Shown: positions 45,240-53,420 of the stretch, piece after piece
Numbering within the stretch: the stretch's first letter is position 1
How the letters are laid out: every line of letters begins with the position of its first letter
Assembly: GCF_012163145.1 (NCBI RefSeq)
Contig: NZ_JAAVTX010000001.1
Coordinates: 310,001 to 374,000 of the forward strand
Source: Falsiroseomonas frigidaquae
GTDB taxonomy: Bacteria; Pseudomonadota; Alphaproteobacteria; Acetobacterales; Acetobacteraceae
DNA length: 64,000 bases
Direction of reading: 5' to 3'
Notes under the pieces: model-generated
What the model was told of the DNA's origin: nothing
Database searches by the model: none
Seen by the model: only the letters and a program-made list of their open reading frames with translations
Made by a program: the position numbers and the translations under genes

Positions 45240-48200
45240 ATGCCGAATACCAATATGTCCGACCATCACAGTTCCCACGGCCAGATGTTTGCCCCGCGCG
45301 TTCGCGCGGTGCTCGGCCCGACCAACACCGGCAAGACGCATCTGGCGATTACTCGCCTGCTGGCGCATGCCTCCGGCATCATCGGCTTCCCGCTGCGCCT
45401 GCTGGCGCGCGAGAACTACGACCGCATGGTTGCGGCGAAGGGCGAGAAATACGTCGCGCTGATCACCGGGGAGGAAAAGATCGTCCCCCCCGAGGCCCGC
45501 TGGTTCGCCTGCACGGTGGAAGCCATGCCGCTGGACCGTCGCGCCGAATTCGTCGCGGTGGATGAAATCCAGCTCTGCGCCGATGCCGATCGCGGCCATA
45601 TCTTCACGGATCGCCTGCTGCATGCGCGGGGCATGGTGGAAACCATGTTCCTGGGCGCCGAGACCATCCGGCCCCTGCTGCAGCGCCTGGTGCCGCAGGC
45701 CGAGATCGAGACGCGCCCCCGGCTTTCCCAGCTGACCCATTCCGGGCCGGCCAAGCTGACGAAGCTGCCGCCGCGCAGCGCGGTGGTCGCCTTCAGCGCG
45801 GCCGAGGTCTATGCGATCGCGGAGGCGATCCGTCGCCGCCGCGGCGGTTGCGCGGTGGTGATGGGCCGCATGTCGCCCCGCACCCGCAACGCCCAGGTGG
45901 CGCTGTACCAGAACCGCGAAGTGGATTTCCTGGTCGCGACCGATGCCATCGGCATGGGTCTCAACATGGATGTGGACCACATCGCCTTCGCCGACCTGCA
46001 GAAATTCGACGGGCACCAGATCCGCGCGCTGAACGCCCAGGAAGCCGCGCAGATCGCCGGCCGCGCCGGCCGCGGCATGCGCGACGGCACCTTCGGCACC
46101 ACCGCCGAATGCCCTCCCCTGCCGGAGGAACTGGCCCGGCAGATCGAGGGCCATGCCTTCGAACCCCTGACCCAGATCGCCTGGCGCAACTCGGACCTGG
46201 ATTTCGCCAGCATCGACGGGCTGCTGGACAGCCTGGCCGCCACCCCGCCCACGCCGGGCCTCTCCAAGGGCAACGACGCGGTCGACCACATCACGCTGAA
46301 TGCCCTGTCCCGCGAGCAGGAAATCCGCCAGCTCGGCCAGGGCCGCGCCCGCGTTCGGCTGTTGTGGGAAGCCTGCCAGGTGCCGGATTTCCGCAAGATC
46401 GCGGATGACAGCCACACCCGGCTCTGCGCCAAGATCTTCGGCCATCTCGCCACCGAAGGCCGCCTGCCGAGCGACTGGGTGGCGGGCAACATCGCCGCCC
46501 TCGGCAATGTCGAGGGCGACCTCGATACGCTGATGGCCCGCCTCGCCAACATCCGCATCTGGTCCTACATCGCCGCCCGCGCCGACTGGATCTCCGATGC
46601 GGCGACGCAGCAGGCGGAAGCCCGCAAGGCGGAGGAAGCGGTCTCCGACGCGCTGCATGAGCGCCTGATCGCCCGCTTCGTCGACCGCCGCGCCGCGCAT
46701 CTGATCCGCCGCCTGGACGATACGGAGGAGACGCTGCTCTCCGCCGTGACCCGCCAGGGCGAGGTCGTGGTCGAGGGCCACACGGTCGGCAAGGTCACCG
46801 GCTTCCACTTCCAGCCGGACCCGGAAGCGACCAAGGAGGAAGACAAGCGCCTGGTCCTGCGCGCCGCGCGGCGTGCGCTGCGCGAGGAAATCCCGCGCCG
46901 CCTGGCCGCGCTGGAAACCGCGAAGGACGAGGCTTTCCGCCTGACGCCGCAGCACCGCGTGGTGTGGGACGAGGCCGAGATCGCCCGCCTGCGGCCGGGC
47001 CCGGAACCGCTGAAGCCGCATGTTGACGTGATCGCCACGGAATTCCTGGACAACGCCCAGCGCGAACGCGTCCGGGTGCGCCTGGCCGCCTGGCTGGACT
47101 CGCTGGTGAAGCGGGAACTCGGCGGGCTGGAGGCGATCGAGGCCAAGGCGGCGGAGGACAACACCCTGCGCGGCCCGGCCTTCCGGCTGCGCGAGGCCAT
47201 GGGCCTCGCCCCGGGCGCGACGGAGCGGGAGATCCCGGCCGATCTGCGGGCGCGCCTGAAGGCCATCGGCATCCGCGCCGGGCGCTATGCCATGTACCTG
47301 CCGGATGTGCTGAAGCCGCGTGCCATGGGCCTGCGCGCCCAGCTCTGGGCGCTGCGCCGCAACATCCCGACGCCGCTGCTGCCGAACCCGGGCCTGGTTT
47401 CGGTGACCCTGCCCGAGACCGTGCCCGAAAGCGGGGCGGAGGATGCGGCGGCCGATCCCAATACGCCGCGCGGGCCGGAAGGCTGGCCGCAGGGCTTCGC
47501 CATCATGGCCGGCTGGCTGCCGGCCGGGCGCGTGCTGCTGCGGCTCGATGTCGCGGAGCGGATCGCAGGCGAATTGGGCTACCTGACCCGCCGCGCCCCG
47601 GCCCCGGTGCCGGAAGGCCTGGCGTCGCGCCTCGGCGTGAAGGGCGACACGCTGCCGATGGCGCTGGAGGCGATGGGCTTCCGGCTGATGCCCTCCCCGC
47701 CGCTGGAGGAGGGTGAATTCGGCCCGCCGCTCCCGGCCCGTATTTCCGTGGTGCGCCAGGATCGCGCCGGCCCGCGCGGCCCACGCCGCGATGGCCGGCC
47801 GGAGCGGAACGAGTCGCGCGGCGACCAGCCGCGGGGCGAACGTGGCGCTCCGCGCGGTCCACGCCCGGATCGTGCGCCCCGGCCCGAGGGTACGCGTCCG
47901 GAAGGCCCGCGCCCGGTCTATTTCGGCCCGCCCATCCCGCCCGAGCTGCGTCCGGCCCGGCCGGAAGGCCCGCGCCGGGAAGGTCCGCGTCGCGATGCTC
48001 CGCGGCGGGAACGTGTGGACCATGGCCCGCGCCGCGACTGGCGCGTGGACGGCCTGCCGCCCGGCGTGTCCCCGCCGCCGGAAGCCGCCGCCGATGCACA
48101 GCGCCCGGATCGGTCGGGCCCAGATCGGTCAGGTCAGGATCGGCCGCGCCATGAGGGCCCGCGTCGCGGTCCGCCGCGCGGCCCGAACGACCGCCCGCAA

Positions 48201-48467
48201 GGCGGTGCGCCACGCCCCGAAGGCGCGCCGCAGGAAGCGCGCCGTGATGATCGTGGCCCGCGCCCCGACCGGGGCCCGGATCGGGGCCCGAACCGTGGTC
48301 CGGATCGCGGTGGCAAGCCGGGCGGCGGTGACCGCTATCCGCGCCAGGATCGCGATCGGGGCGGGGACCGGGGTGGCGACCGTAGCGCGCCGCGCGAATG
48401 GTCCTCCGGCCCCAAGCCGGATTCGCCCTTCGCGGTGCTGGCGCAGCTGAAGCTCCGCAAGGACTGA
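45240..48467 (+). CDS. SUV3-like DEAD/H-box RNA helicase
   Basis: This 1075-residue superfamily 2 helicase is of the SUV3 type, found in mitochondria and alphaproteobacteria. Walker A is GPTNTGKT (residues 26-33), motif II is VDEIQ, and motif VI is QIAGRAGRGMRDG. The core and SUV3-type C-terminal region extend to about residue 835. The last about 240 residues are almost entirely Arg, Pro, Gly and Asp (repeats such as RPDRGPDRG), an RGG-like disordered tail suited to RNA binding or condensates. It lies three bases upstream of an S4 RNA-binding protein, supporting an RNA or ribosome role. Confidence 0.92.
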   Translation: MPNTNMSDHHSSHGQMFAPRVRAVLGPTNTGKTHLAITRLLAHASGIIGFPLRLLARENYDRMVAAKGEKYVALITGEEKIVPPEARWFACTVEAMPLDRRAEFVAVDEIQLCADADRGHIFTDRLLHARGMVETMFLGAETIRPLLQRLVPQAEIETRPRLSQLTHSGPAKLTKLPPRSAVVAFSAAEVYAIAEAIRRRRGGCAVVMGRMSPRTRNAQVALYQNREVDFLVATDAIGMGLNMDVDHIAFADLQKFDGHQIRALNAQEAAQIAGRAGRGMRDGTFGTTAECPPLPEELARQIEGHAFEPLTQIAWRNSDLDFASIDGLLDSLAATPPTPGLSKGNDAVDHITLNALSREQEIRQLGQGRARVRLLWEACQVPDFRKIADDSHTRLCAKIFGHLATEGRLPSDWVAGNIAALGNVEGDLDTLMARLANIRIWSYIAARADWISDAATQQAEARKAEEAVSDALHERLIARFVDRRAAHLIRRLDDTEETLLSAVTRQGEVVVEGHTVGKVTGFHFQPDPEATKEEDKRLVLRAARRALREEIPRRLAALETAKDEAFRLTPQHRVVWDEAEIARLRPGPEPLKPHVDVIATEFLDNAQRERVRVRLAAWLDSLVKRELGGLEAIEAKAAEDNTLRGPAFRLREAMGLAPGATEREIPADLRARLKAIGIRAGRYAMYLPDVLKPRAMGLRAQLWALRRNIPTPLLPNPGLVSVTLPETVPESGAEDAAADPNTPRGPEGWPQGFAIMAGWLPAGRVLLRLDVAERIAGELGYLTRRAPAPVPEGLASRLGVKGDTLPMALEAMGFRLMPSPPLEEGEFGPPLPARISVVRQDRAGPRGPRRDGRPERNESRGDQPRGERGAPRGPRPDRAPRPEGTRPEGPRPVYFGPPIPPELRPARPEGPRREGPRRDAPRRERVDHGPRRDWRVDGLPPGVSPPPEAAADAQRPDRSGPDRSGQDRPRHEGPRRGPPRGPNDRPQGGAPRPEGAPQEARRDDRGPRPDRGPDRGPNRGPDRGGKPGGGDRYPRQDRDRGGDRGGDRSAPREWSSGPKPDSPFAVLAQLKLRKD

Positions 48468-48470
48468 CGC

Positions 48471-48785
48471 GTGGCTGTGGAGGCAGAGACCGCCTGGCAG
48501 CGGCTCGACCTCTGGCTCTGGTGCGCGCGCACCGCGAAGACGCGAACGGAGTGTGCCCGGCAGGTTGCCGCCGGGCGGGTCCGCATCAACAGCCAGCGCA
48601 CCGACAAGCCGCACTACAAGCTGCGGCCGGGGGATGTGCTGACCTTCGGCATGGGCAGCGACGTGCGGGTGTGGCGGGTGCTGGCGCTCGCCTCCCGCCG
48701 GGGGCCGGCCAGCGAGGCGCGCGGACTGTACGAGGACCTCTCGGACCCTGCATCGGACCCCGGGCCAGAGCGCGCGCCCCCGTGA
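48471..48785 (+). CDS. S4-domain RNA-binding protein (Hsp15-like)
   Basis: This 104-residue protein is an S4 domain with the heat-shock protein 15 layout. [32 protein letters not shown] contains the RNA-binding helix-turn, followed by [10 protein letters not shown]. Hsp15 binds free 50S subunits carrying nascent chains. The GTG start follows the helicase stop by three bases, so it is probably co-transcribed and coupled. The C-terminal about 20 residues are Pro/Asp-rich and variable. Confidence 0.9.
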   Translation: MAVEAETAWQRLDLWLWCARTAKTRTECARQVAAGRVRINSQRTDKPHYKLRPGDVLTFGMGSDVRVWRVLALASRRGPASEARGLYEDLSDPASDPGPERAPP

Positions 48786-48909
48786 TGTTGCGGTGCGGGC
48801 GCTTGCCTTGCGCGGGATGCTGGGCCATTTGGGGCGTGCCGCGGCCCCGCAGGGGTGCGGCGGTGGAGCCGCCAATGGGCGCGGCCCCGCATCCCCGCCG
48901 GAGGCGCAG

Positions 48910-49242
48910 TTGACCTACGTCGTCACCGAGAACTGCATCAAGTGCAAATACATGGACTGCGTGGAGGTGTGTCCGGTGGACTGCTTCTACGTCGGCGAGA
49001 ACATGCTGGTCATCCACCCGGATGAATGCATCGACTGCGGCGTCTGCGAGCCGGAATGCCCCGCGGAAGCCATCCTGCCCGACAGCGACGACAAGGCGAC
49101 GCCCTGGGTCGAGCTGAACCGCACCTATGCCAGCCAGTGGCCGAACATCACCCGCAAGGGCGAGGCGCCGGCGGATGCGGATGAGTGGAAGGACAAGCCC
49201 GGCAAGAAGGATCTGTTCGACCCCGCCCCCGGCAAGGTCTGA
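48910..49242 (+). CDS. fdxA: Seven-iron ferredoxin FdxA
   Basis: This 110-residue [3Fe-4S][4Fe-4S] ferredoxin carries cluster cysteines in [17 protein letters not shown] and [12 protein letters not shown], the AvFdI/FdxA pattern. The start is TTG 48910, five bases after GGAGG. An upstream GTG extension of 39 residues is Gly/Ala-rich and not family-like. Length fits FdxA. It lies in the helicase-S4-FdxA-CarD order I know from related alphaproteobacteria. Electron partners are not shown by the sequence. Confidence 0.95.
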   Translation: MTYVVTENCIKCKYMDCVEVCPVDCFYVGENMLVIHPDECIDCGVCEPECPAEAILPDSDDKATPWVELNRTYASQWPNITRKGEAPADADEWKDKPGKKDLFDPAPGKV

Positions 49243-49260
49243 TCGCCGCCCTGCTGCAAG

Positions 49261-49352
49261 GCCGGTCCCCGGCAGGGCTTTGTCGCCGGTCCCCGGCAGG
49301 GCTTTGTCGCCGGTCCCCGGCAGGGCTTTGTCGCCGGTCCCCGGCAGGGGCC
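49261..49352. repeat. 24-bp tandem repeat behind fdxA
   Basis: There are 3.8 exact copies of GCCGGTCCCCGGCAGGGCTT plus TGTC, starting at 49261, 49285, 49309 and 49333. Each unit contains a small stem GCCGG/CCGGC, so the RNA would form a row of hairpins. The array starts 18 bases after the fdxA stop and precedes the carD promoter region. Confidence 0.92.
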
Positions 49353-49437
49353 TGATATACGCCCCCGTGGGCCCCGGAAGCGCCGCCAGCACCCCCGGGA
49401 TGCCGATTCCGCCCGCGGGGTGGAAATCCGCGCGGGT

Positions 49438-49454
49438 TTGTATTATATTATCAA
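49438..49454 (+). promoter_or_regulatory. AT-rich tract upstream of carD, possible promoter
   Basis: TTGTATTATATTATCAA is a sharp AT-rich island in an otherwise very GC-rich 341-bp gap. It contains TATTAT/TATATT, plausible -10 elements, about 135 bp before the carD ATG. No clear -35 is seen. The rest of the gap after the repeat array shows nothing I recognise. Confidence 0.4.
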
Positions 49455-49583
49455 TGGGATCGGAAACTGCGGCGAAGCGCGCAGGTTTTCTGCCCATCGG
49501 GTCCATGACATGCCCAGACCGGGCCGCCCCAGCCGATGGCCTGGGGTCGGTATCTGGTGCGGGATGCAGAATCGGGTCGCCAA

Positions 49584-50375
49584 ATGAAGCAAACCGCCCA
49601 GGCGAAAACCGGCGACATTCCTGCGAAGACCGAAGCCGGAAAGACGGAGGCTGATCGCCCGGTGAAGGATGCCGTGAAGACGGAAAAGGCGCCGGTGAAG
49701 TTCGGCACGCCGCAGACGCCGCCGCGCCAGGACAGCCCGCCGCCGCCGCACCGCCCGCCGCCCCGCCCCGGCTCGATGGCCGCCAATGCGCCGCGTCCGC
49801 CGATGTTCTCCCAGCGCGGCGGCGCCGCGCGGGTCGAGGACCCGGAGGATGGCACGCCACTGCCGCCACCGCGCCCCAAGGGCCCGCCGCCCGAGTTCAA
49901 GCCAGGCGACCATGTGGTCTACCCGACCCATGGCGTCGGCCAGGTGCAGGGCATCGAGGAAATGCCCGTGGCCGGCATGTCCCTGAAGGTGATCATCGTC
50001 ACCTTCGAGGAAAACCGCATGACCCTGCGGGTGCCGGTGAACAAGGCCGCCTCCTCAGGCCTGCGCAAGCTCGCCACCGACGACCACATGGCGGAAGCGC
50101 TGGAAGTGCTGCGCGGCCGCGCCCGCATCAAGCGCACCATGTGGTCCCGCCGCGCCCAGGAATATGAGGCGAAGATCAACTCCGGCGACCCGCTGGCCAT
50201 CGCGGAGGTCGTGCGCGACCTGCACCGCAACGCCGGCCAGCCCGACCAGTCCTTCTCCGAGCGGCAGATCTACGAACAGGCGCTGGATCGCCTGGCCGCG
50301 GAACTCGCCGCCATCGACCGCACCGACAAGGCCGCGGCCTCCGAGAAGCTGCTGACCTTTCTCAAGGCCGCCTGA
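49584..50375 (+). CDS. carD: CarD-family transcriptional regulator
   Basis: This 263-residue protein binds RNA polymerase beta and stabilises open promoter complexes. The CarD/TRCF-type interaction domain starts at about residue 104 (FKPGDHVVYPTHGVGQVQGIE). The helical DNA-binding domain follows (MWSRRAQEYEAKINSGDPLAIAEVVRDL). The first about 100 residues are a Lys/Glu- then Pro-rich disordered extension, longer than in the about 170-residue CarD of Rhizobiales. ATG 49584 is the chosen start; a GTG 16 codons upstream is less likely. Confidence 0.94.
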   Translation: MKQTAQAKTGDIPAKTEAGKTEADRPVKDAVKTEKAPVKFGTPQTPPRQDSPPPPHRPPPRPGSMAANAPRPPMFSQRGGAARVEDPEDGTPLPPPRPKGPPPEFKPGDHVVYPTHGVGQVQGIEEMPVAGMSLKVIIVTFEENRMTLRVPVNKAASSGLRKLATDDHMAEALEVLRGRARIKRTMWSRRAQEYEAKINSGDPLAIAEVVRDLHRNAGQPDQSFSERQIYEQALDRLAAELAAIDRTDKAAASEKLLTFLKAA

Positions 50376-50405
50376 CCTCAAGGCAGCCTGAGAGACTTCC
50401 CGCCG

Positions 50406-50438
50406 GGGCGCCTGCATGGCATCAGCCATGCGGCGCCC
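50406..50438 (+). terminator. Long hairpin between carD and cysD
   Basis: A 14-bp stem (GGGCGCC-T-GCATGGC against GCCATGC-GGCGCCC) has one bulged T and a four-base loop. It lies 31 bases after the carD stop and 25 before the cysD ATG. No T-run follows. It may end carD transcripts or act in the cysD leader. Confidence 0.55.
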
Positions 50439-50462
50439 AACGCCGCGGAGACGCAACGAACC

Positions 50463-51383
50463 ATGCCCACCGCCACCGCCCACCGCCTGACGCCACATCT
50501 TCGGCGGCTGGAGGCGGAGGCCATCGGGATCCTCCGCGAAACCGCGGCCAGCTTCCGCAACCCGGTGCTGCTGTATTCCATCGGCAAGGACAGCTCGGTG
50601 GTGCTGCAACTGGCCATGAAGGCCTTCGCCCCCGGCAAGCCGCCATTCCGCCTGCTGCACATCGCCACCGGCTGGGATTTCCGGGCCATGCTCGACTTCC
50701 GCGACCGGCGCATGGCGGAGCTCGGGCTGGACTGCATTGTCCACACCAACCCGGACGGGCTGGCGCGCGGCATCGGGCCCCTCACCCACGGCTCGCAGCT
50801 TCATATGTCGGTCATGGGCACCGAGGCCCTGAAACAGGCGCTCGACGCCCACGGCTTCGATGCGGCCATCGGCGGCGCCCGACGGGACGAGGAAAAGGCC
50901 CGCGCCAAGGAACGCATCTTCTCCTTCCGCGCCCCCGGCCATGTCTGGGACCCGCGCGGCCAGCGGCCGGAGCTGTGGGGCCTCTACAACACCCGCATCA
51001 ACCAGGGGGAGGAGATGCGCGTCTTCCCGCTGTCCAACTGGACCGAATTCGACGTCTGGGACTACATCGCGGCCGAATCCATCCCGGTCGTGCCGCTGTA
51101 CTTCGCCGCGCCGCGCCCGATGCTGCGCCGCGGCGGCGCCCTCATCATGCGCGACGATGCCCGCATGCCGCTGGAACAGGGCGAGCAGGAGGAAACCCTA
51201 TGGGTCCGCTTCCGCACCATGGGCGACTGGCCGCTGACCGGCGCGCATGAAAGCCGCGCCGAAACCCTGGACCAGGTACTGGCCGAAATCCGCGACAGCC
51301 GCACCAGCGAACGCCAGGGCCGCCTGATCGACACCGACCAGGACGCCTCCATGGAACGCAAGAAGCGCGAAGGGTATTTTTAG
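50463..51383 (+). CDS. cysD: Sulphate adenylyltransferase subunit 2
   Basis: This 306-residue ATP-sulphurylase subunit makes APS from sulphate, with the GTPase subunit CysN. The PP-loop is [14 protein letters not shown]. Further CysD signatures are [18 protein letters not shown], the [15 protein letters not shown] block, and the end [14 protein letters not shown]. Length and ends are normal. CysN or CysNC, which almost always follows directly, is absent; the next gene is on the opposite strand and unrelated. It therefore depends on a cysN elsewhere or does a different job. Confidence 0.96.
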   Translation: MPTATAHRLTPHLRRLEAEAIGILRETAASFRNPVLLYSIGKDSSVVLQLAMKAFAPGKPPFRLLHIATGWDFRAMLDFRDRRMAELGLDCIVHTNPDGLARGIGPLTHGSQLHMSVMGTEALKQALDAHGFDAAIGGARRDEEKARAKERIFSFRAPGHVWDPRGQRPELWGLYNTRINQGEEMRVFPLSNWTEFDVWDYIAAESIPVVPLYFAAPRPMLRRGGALIMRDDARMPLEQGEQEETLWVRFRTMGDWPLTGAHESRAETLDQVLAEIRDSRTSERQGRLIDTDQDASMERKKREGYF

Positions 51384-51443
51384 GACGCTGCCGCTGCCTC
51401 GTGACACGGCGGGGCGCCTGGACCCTGGGGGGACCGCGTCTGG

Positions 51444-51980
51444 TCAGCTCAGCTCGTACTCCACCTCCGGCACGTAATGCGCCGCCTCCTTCCCCAGGTA
51501 GGAGGAGAACAGCACGAAATTGTCGATCGGCACCGGCGGGGACCGGAACAGGCTGTGGGCATGGATGAAGCCGATCAGCTTGTGCGTCTCCGCCTTGTCG
51601 GTCCGCGCCAGCGTCACATGCGGGGCGAAGCGGCGGCGTTCGGGTTCCAGCCCCACGCGCTGCAACGCCGTCTCCACCTTGGCCTGCAGCCTGGTCAGCG
51701 CCTCGCTGCGTTCGGCGGTGATGTGGATGGACTGGATGCGGCCGCCCTTCTCGAAGGTGCCGATCCCGGCCAGCGCCAGCTCGAAGCGCGGGGCGCGGAT
51801 GGCGGCGAGTGCCGCATCGACCTCCTCCGCCTGCCAGCTCTCGATCTCGCCAATGAAGCGGAGCGTGAGGTGGTAGTTCTCCGGCGGCACCCAGCGGGCA
51901 CCGGGAATGCCGCCGGCCAGGGCGGCAAGCTGGGCCTTCACCTCATCAGGCAAGGCCAGGGCAACGAACAGGCGAACCAT
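51444..51980 (-). CDS. thpR: RNA 2',3'-cyclic phosphodiesterase
   Basis: This 178-residue 2H phosphoesterase (LigT/ThpR) hydrolyses 2',3'-cyclic phosphate RNA ends. Both HxT motifs are present: YHLTLRFIGE and APHVTLART. N-terminal VRLFVALALPDEVKAQL is typical. It is convergent with cysD and ends 31 bases before the start of the lipase-like gene's 3' end region on the same strand. Length is normal. Confidence 0.95.
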   Translation of the reverse strand: MVRLFVALALPDEVKAQLAALAGGIPGARWVPPENYHLTLRFIGEIESWQAEEVDAALAAIRAPRFELALAGIGTFEKGGRIQSIHITAERSEALTRLQAKVETALQRVGLEPERRRFAPHVTLARTDKAETHKLIGFIHAHSLFRSPPVPIDNFVLFSSYLGKEAAHYVPEVEYELS

Positions 51981-52010
51981 GGGCGTGCGCTCCGCGACTC
52001 CGGGGCTTGC

Positions 52011-52676
52011 TCAGCCTGAAGGAGAATTGGCCGCGCGGTCCAGTAGCGTTTCGATGGCAGGCAGCATCCGCTCCGCCAGGATCTGCGCGCCGCGCGGGTT
52101 CGGGTGGATGCGGTCCGGCTGGTTCAGCGCCGGGTCGCCGGCTACGCCCTCCAGCAGGAAGGGGTAGAACACCACCTCCGGCCGAGCCTCCGCCAAGTCA
52201 TTGAACACGGCCGAGAATTCGCGACCATACTCCGCGCCGAGATTGGGTGGCGCCATCATCCCGGCCAGCAGGGTCGGAATGTTGCGTGCCGCCAGCCCGT
52301 CCAGGATCGCGGTCAGGTTCGTCCGCATCTGCGCCGGGGTCAGGCCGCGCAGCGCGTCGTTGCCGCCGAGCGCCACGATCGCCGCATCCGGCTGGTCCGC
52401 CAGCGCCCATTCCAGCCGCGCCCGGCCGCCCGCGGTGGTATCACCCGAAACACCGGCATCGATCACCCGCACATCGCGGCCGCGCTCGCGCAGCAGCGCC
52501 TCGATCCGGGCCGGCGGCCCTTCGGAACGGGCCAGGCCGTAGCCGGCGGTGATGGAGTCACCCAGCATCAGCAGGCGAAGCTGCCGCCCCTGGGCGGAGG
52601 CGCCCTTCATTCCGGCCAGCAATACTCCGAAACCAAGCGCCGCCTTTTGCAGCGCAGCACGCCGCCCATATGGCAT
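52011..52676 (-). CDS. TesA/arylesterase-like SGNH hydrolase
   Basis: This 221-residue exported esterase/lysophospholipase has SGNH blocks in order: LLMLGDSITAGYGL (Ser), VSGDTTAGG (Gly), LGGNDALRG (Asn) and PDRIHPNPRGAQ (Asp/His). A signal peptide (YGRRAALQKAALGFGVLLAG, ending near KGASAQG) sends it to the periplasm. ATG 52676 is the chosen start. It is divergent from the ybbA-like ABC gene with 28 bp between, the same arrangement as tesA/ybbA in enterics. Confidence 0.92.
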   Translation of the reverse strand: MPYGRRAALQKAALGFGVLLAGMKGASAQGRQLRLLMLGDSITAGYGLARSEGPPARIEALLRERGRDVRVIDAGVSGDTTAGGRARLEWALADQPDAAIVALGGNDALRGLTPAQMRTNLTAILDGLAARNIPTLLAGMMAPPNLGAEYGREFSAVFNDLAEARPEVVFYPFLLEGVAGDPALNQPDRIHPNPRGAQILAERMLPAIETLLDRAANSPSG

Positions 52677-52704
52677 GACATCGCCGTAACAGGATATTTC
52701 GCCC

Positions 52705-53415
52705 GTGAGCACACCCGCATCGCCGCTGATCGCCGCCACCGGGCTGGTCTTCACCGCCAAGGCGGCCTCCGGCCCGGTGCATGTGCTGCGCGGCGTGGAC
52801 CTCTCGGTCGCGGCCGGGGAGGCGGTGGGCATCGTGGGGCCTTCGGGCTCGGGCAAGACATCGCTCCTCATGCTGCTGGCCGGGCTGGAGACGCCGAGTG
52901 CGGGGCGGCTTGCCGTGGCCGGGCGGGATATGGGGGCGCTGGACGAGGATGCGCTGGCCCGGTTCCGCCGCGACGAGGTGGGGATCGTCTTCCAGGCTTT
53001 CCACCTGGTGCCCACCATGACGGCGCTGGAGAACGTCGCCATGCCGCTGGAATTCGCCGGACGGCGGGACGCCTTCGACAAGGCGGCGGAGGCGCTGAAG
53101 ACCGTCGGCCTCGGCCACCGGCTGGACCACTACCCGGGCCAGATGTCGGGCGGCGAGCAGCAGCGCGTGGCGCTGGCCCGCGCCGTGGTGGCCGAACCGC
53201 GCCTGATCCTCGCCGATGAACCGACCGGCAATCTGGACCGCGCCACCGGCACGGTGGTGATGGATCTGCTGTTCGGCCTGCGCGCCCGGCTCGGCACCAC
53301 CTTGCTGCTGATCACCCACGACCCGGCTTTGGCCGAGCGCTGCGGCCGGCAGGTGCGGATGGAGGATGGGCGGATCGTTTCCGACACCGCCGGCCTGAAG
53401 CTGGCGGCGGAATAA
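52705..53415 (+). CDS. ABC transporter ATPase, YbbA-like
   Basis: This 236-residue ATPase of the LolD/MacB-type superfamily has Walker A GPSGSGKTSL, Q-loop VFQAFHLVPTMTALENV, signature MSGGEQQRVALARAVV and Walker B LILADEPTGNLD. It starts with GTG 52705. The permease gene follows five bases after its stop. Divergence from the tesA-like gene matches the YbbA-YbbP-TesA cluster. That cluster is thought to handle lipids or other envelope substrates; the transported molecule is not established. Confidence 0.92.
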   Translation: MSTPASPLIAATGLVFTAKAASGPVHVLRGVDLSVAAGEAVGIVGPSGSGKTSLLMLLAGLETPSAGRLAVAGRDMGALDEDALARFRRDEVGIVFQAFHLVPTMTALENVAMPLEFAGRRDAFDKAAEALKTVGLGHRLDHYPGQMSGGEQQRVALARAVVAEPRLILADEPTGNLDRATGTVVMDLLFGLRARLGTTLLLITHDPALAERCGRQVRMEDGRIVSDTAGLKLAAE

Positions 53416-53420
53416 GCGCC

